From the NCBI GenBank assembly GCA_030831165.1, contig JAURLP010000019.1, positions 1-64,000 of the forward strand: a stretch of 64,000 nucleotides of DNA, in the 5' to 3' direction. The DNA is from Gammaproteobacteria bacterium. Its GTDB lineage: Bacteria; Pseudomonadota; Gammaproteobacteria; Pseudomonadales; Pseudohongiellaceae. Below the pieces are notes generated by a model. That model saw only the letters and a program-made list of their open reading frames with translations. It was not told the DNA's origin and made no database searches. The position numbers and the translations under genes are program-made. Below, in pieces: positions 62,253 to 64,000 of the stretch. The stretch's first letter is position 1, and every line of letters begins with the position of its first letter.

Positions 62253-63536
62253 TTAGGCTTTATAAAGCAGATGAAAAAGCTTTTTCCCACGCTTTAAGAG
62301 AAAATATTTCCCGAAAAAAGCTGTATCCCAAACAAGTTCAATAGCGCTGTCTGAAATCTTTTTACCATTAACTGTTACAGCGCCATTGCCTATAAATTCA
62401 CGAGCCATTTTATTGGAACTGGCTAGTTCGCTGTCAACTAGTGCCTGAACCAAAGTCAGAGTTGCATCAGAAGAAACAGACGATGGCATTCCATCCTGTT
62501 TTAATTGCTCAAAGTCACTTTCTGTCATAACTGAAATATCACCACTGAATAAAGCTTCAGAGATACGCTCCGCCGCAACAAGACCTTCTTCACCATGGAC
62601 TAGCTTGGTCACTTCTTTAGCTAGTATGCCTTGAGCTTCCGGCCTCCCTTGAGCACTTTTATCTTTTTCTTCTATTGCATCTATTTCTGCCACATCTAAA
62701 AAAGTGAAGTATTTCAAGAAGTTATAAACATCGGCATCGGCTGTGTTGATCCAGAACTGATAAAAGGCGTAACAAGATGTCCTTGCAGGATCAAGCCAGA
62801 TAGTGCCATCTTCAGTTTTACCGAACTTACCACCATCCGCTTTGGTAACCAGAGGTAAAGTAAGGCCATAAACCTGTTTTTGATTCATTCGACGGGTAAG
62901 ATCTATACCTGCAGTGATATTCCCCCACTGATCGCTTCCACCAATCTGCACAGTGCAGTCAAACATACTATTTAGATGGGCAAAATCATAAGATTGCAAA
63001 ATACTGTACGCAAACTCCGTGAAGGAGATTCCCTCTCCTTCACGCTCTATACGCTGTTTCACGCTTTCTTTCTGGATCATGGCATTAACTGAGAAGTGTT
63101 TGCCAATATCTCGCAAGAACGAAATAATATCGAGGTTTTCAGTCCATTCCAGATTATTGACGACTAAAGCAGAGTTTTTCCCACAATCAAAATCAATAAA
63201 CTGCTCTAACTGCTTTTTGATACTGGCAGTCCATGCTTGTGTCACTTCAGCAGAATTTAACTTTCTCTCCTGCGATTTGAAGCTTGGGTCACCGATCATT
63301 CCTGTTGCACCACCGGCTACAGCTAGCGGTTTATGACCTGATAGCTGGAAACGCTTAAGGGCCAATAAAGGCACCAAACTGCCTATGTGCAAACTATCAG
63401 CGGTAGGGTCAAAGCCACAATAGACGGTACGCATACCCGATAATAAGTGACTTTCCAGCTCCTCTTCACCAGCGGTTTGGGCTATTAGGCCCCGGTTTCT
63501 GAGTTCTTCAACAATATTCAAGTTAGTACATTCCAT
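62253..63536 (-). CDS. tyrS: tyrosyl-tRNA synthetase
   Basis: About 427 residues from ATG 63536 ([17 protein letters not shown]); a TTG start 16 codons upstream is open but not supported by the family. The Rossmann domain has [25 protein letters not shown] with the HIGH-equivalent HIGS, and [11 protein letters not shown] with KFGKT (KMSKS equivalent). The C-terminal S4 domain ends [31 protein letters not shown]-like. It charges tRNA-Tyr. It is divergent from the M23 peptidase gene, as in many gammaproteobacteria. Confidence 0.97.
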   Translation of the reverse strand: MECTNLNIVEELRNRGLIAQTAGEEELESHLLSGMRTVYCGFDPTADSLHIGSLVPLLALKRFQLSGHKPLAVAGGATGMIGDPSFKSQERKLNSAEVTQAWTASIKKQLEQFIDFDCGKNSALVVNNLEWTENLDIISFLRDIGKHFSVNAMIQKESVKQRIEREGEGISFTEFAYSILQSYDFAHLNSMFDCTVQIGGSDQWGNITAGIDLTRRMNQKQVYGLTLPLVTKADGGKFGKTEDGTIWLDPARTSCYAFYQFWINTADADVYNFLKYFTFLDVAEIDAIEEKDKSAQGRPEAQGILAKEVTKLVHGEEGLVAAERISEALFSGDISVMTESDFEQLKQDGMPSSVSSDATLTLVQALVDSELASSNKMAREFIGNGAVTVNGKKISDSAIELVWDTAFFGKYFLLKRGKKLFHLLYKA

Positions 63537-63739
63537 AACTATCGTAAAAAATAAAAGCGGCAACTTTACAAGATAGCCCTGCAATTACAAGCCATATTTG
63601 CATTTAAGCCTAAAATCCTCGTATCCAGGACAGATATATTTTTGAAATAAGTGCTTGGCAGATCAAAATAAGCAAGATAAAATCCTCTGGGTTTCCAGTA
63701 GCTTAGCTTATATATTGGATAAGATACTATAGGATTAAA

Positions 63740-64000
63740 ATGAATCTTATTGATTTAACAAAACAGCTGATTAAAAAGCTGGCGCCAAATGATCTTCCTT
63801 ACAAGCATCGTAATGCCTGTTTAGGGCTGGTATTTACATTATTAATTTTAGTCCTGGTCCCGGATTCTGAATCAATTGTCCCAGAACCACAAAACCATGA
63901 CTTGATCCTCCGTGCCAATACTTCACCTTTTTCTACCTCTACTTTTGATCCTTTAAAAAACATTGATGAAGCTCCTGTCGAAAATATTATTAGCACTGAA
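63740..64000 (+). CDS. OapA/M23-family peptidase, N-terminal fragment
   Basis: 87 residues to the window edge (truncated). ATG 63740 starts MNLIDLTKQLIKKLAPNDLPYKHRN, followed by a single membrane segment ACLGLVFTLLILVLVP. This is the start of the OapA-type membrane-anchored M23 endopeptidases that lie divergent from tyrS in gammaproteobacteria, usually followed by anmK. The catalytic LytM domain would be beyond the window, so the call rests on the N-terminus and context. Confidence 0.65.
   Translation, partial: MNLIDLTKQLIKKLAPNDLPYKHRNACLGLVFTLLILVLVPDSESIVPEPQNHDLILRANTSPFSTSTFDPLKNIDEAPVENIISTE

Overview
The window is bacterial chromosome from a gammaproteobacterium of low to moderate G+C. 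This is supported by the S10-spc-alpha, str and rplKAJL-rpoBC gene order, the tRNA(Tyr-Gly-Thr)-tuf-tRNA(Trp)-secE-nusG run, the birA-coaX-SPOR trio and tyrS divergent from an M23 peptidase, an arrangement like that of Pseudomonadales and related marine groups. The many exported proteins (PQQ dehydrogenase, tannase-like esterase, DUF1552, DUF6152) fit a marine oligotroph-type lineage, but that last step is inference.

Layout. 1-4.9 kb: DUF3307 membrane protein, PPOX-family protein, POT peptide transporter, cyclopropane-fatty-acid-synthase-like methyltransferase and a crp/vfr gene interrupted by a one-base frameshift. 5.0-19.3 kb, minus strand: the complete S10-spc-alpha ribosomal superoperon from rpsJ (promoter near 19.32 kb) to rplQ, with secY and rpoA. 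19.4-24.6 kb: a block of exported proteins (trypsin-like protease, DUF6152, an unknown secreted protein and a divergent cytochrome c-PQQ dehydrogenase) lying exactly where tufA would normally connect fusA to rpsJ. 24.65-24.77 kb: an unexplained 118-bp imperfect palindrome. 24.8-40.2 kb, minus strand: fusA, rpsG, rpsL, rpoC, rpoB, rplL, rplJ, rplA, rplK, nusG and secE. 40.2-42.2 kb: tRNA-Trp, the only tuf in the window, and tRNA-Thr, -Gly and -Tyr. 42.2-44.8 kb: SPOR protein, coaX, birA.

44.9-48.4 kb is a nitrogen module: one ammonium transporter on the minus strand and glnK plus a second, different ammonium transporter on the plus strand. They are separated by a regulatory region with a good sigma-54 promoter and a 17-bp NtrC-type palindrome. 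48.46-49.83 kb is a fossil: the start of gspE fused in frame to the end of gspD, with two stop codons and a frameshift. It is apparently the scar of a deleted type II secretion operon. 50.3 kb holds a small ribbon-helix-helix gene with inverted repeats upstream.

50.7-60.7 kb is an accessory region: DUF1552 Tat protein, glutathionyl-hydroquinone reductase, tannase-like esterase, family 2 glycosyltransferase, degenerate GGDEF protein, DUF2272-like protein, a 49-codon small ORF, an esterase/PHB-depolymerase-like hydrolase, a zinc-ribbon/HExxH membrane protein and an AlkB-type dioxygenase. 60.8-64 kb: EamA transporter flanked by a 23-bp repeat, tRNA-Ile with a decayed tandem copy, tyrS and the start of an M23/OapA-like peptidase cut by the window edge.

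No CRISPR array, rRNA gene, transposase or phage gene was seen. The most notable signals are the gspE::gspD fossil, the frameshifted crp with a slippery heptamer, the replacement of tufA by a secreted-oxidase block, the GNRA-capped hairpin between rpsJ and rplC, and the dual-amt NtrC region. I did not find a clearly new multi-gene system.
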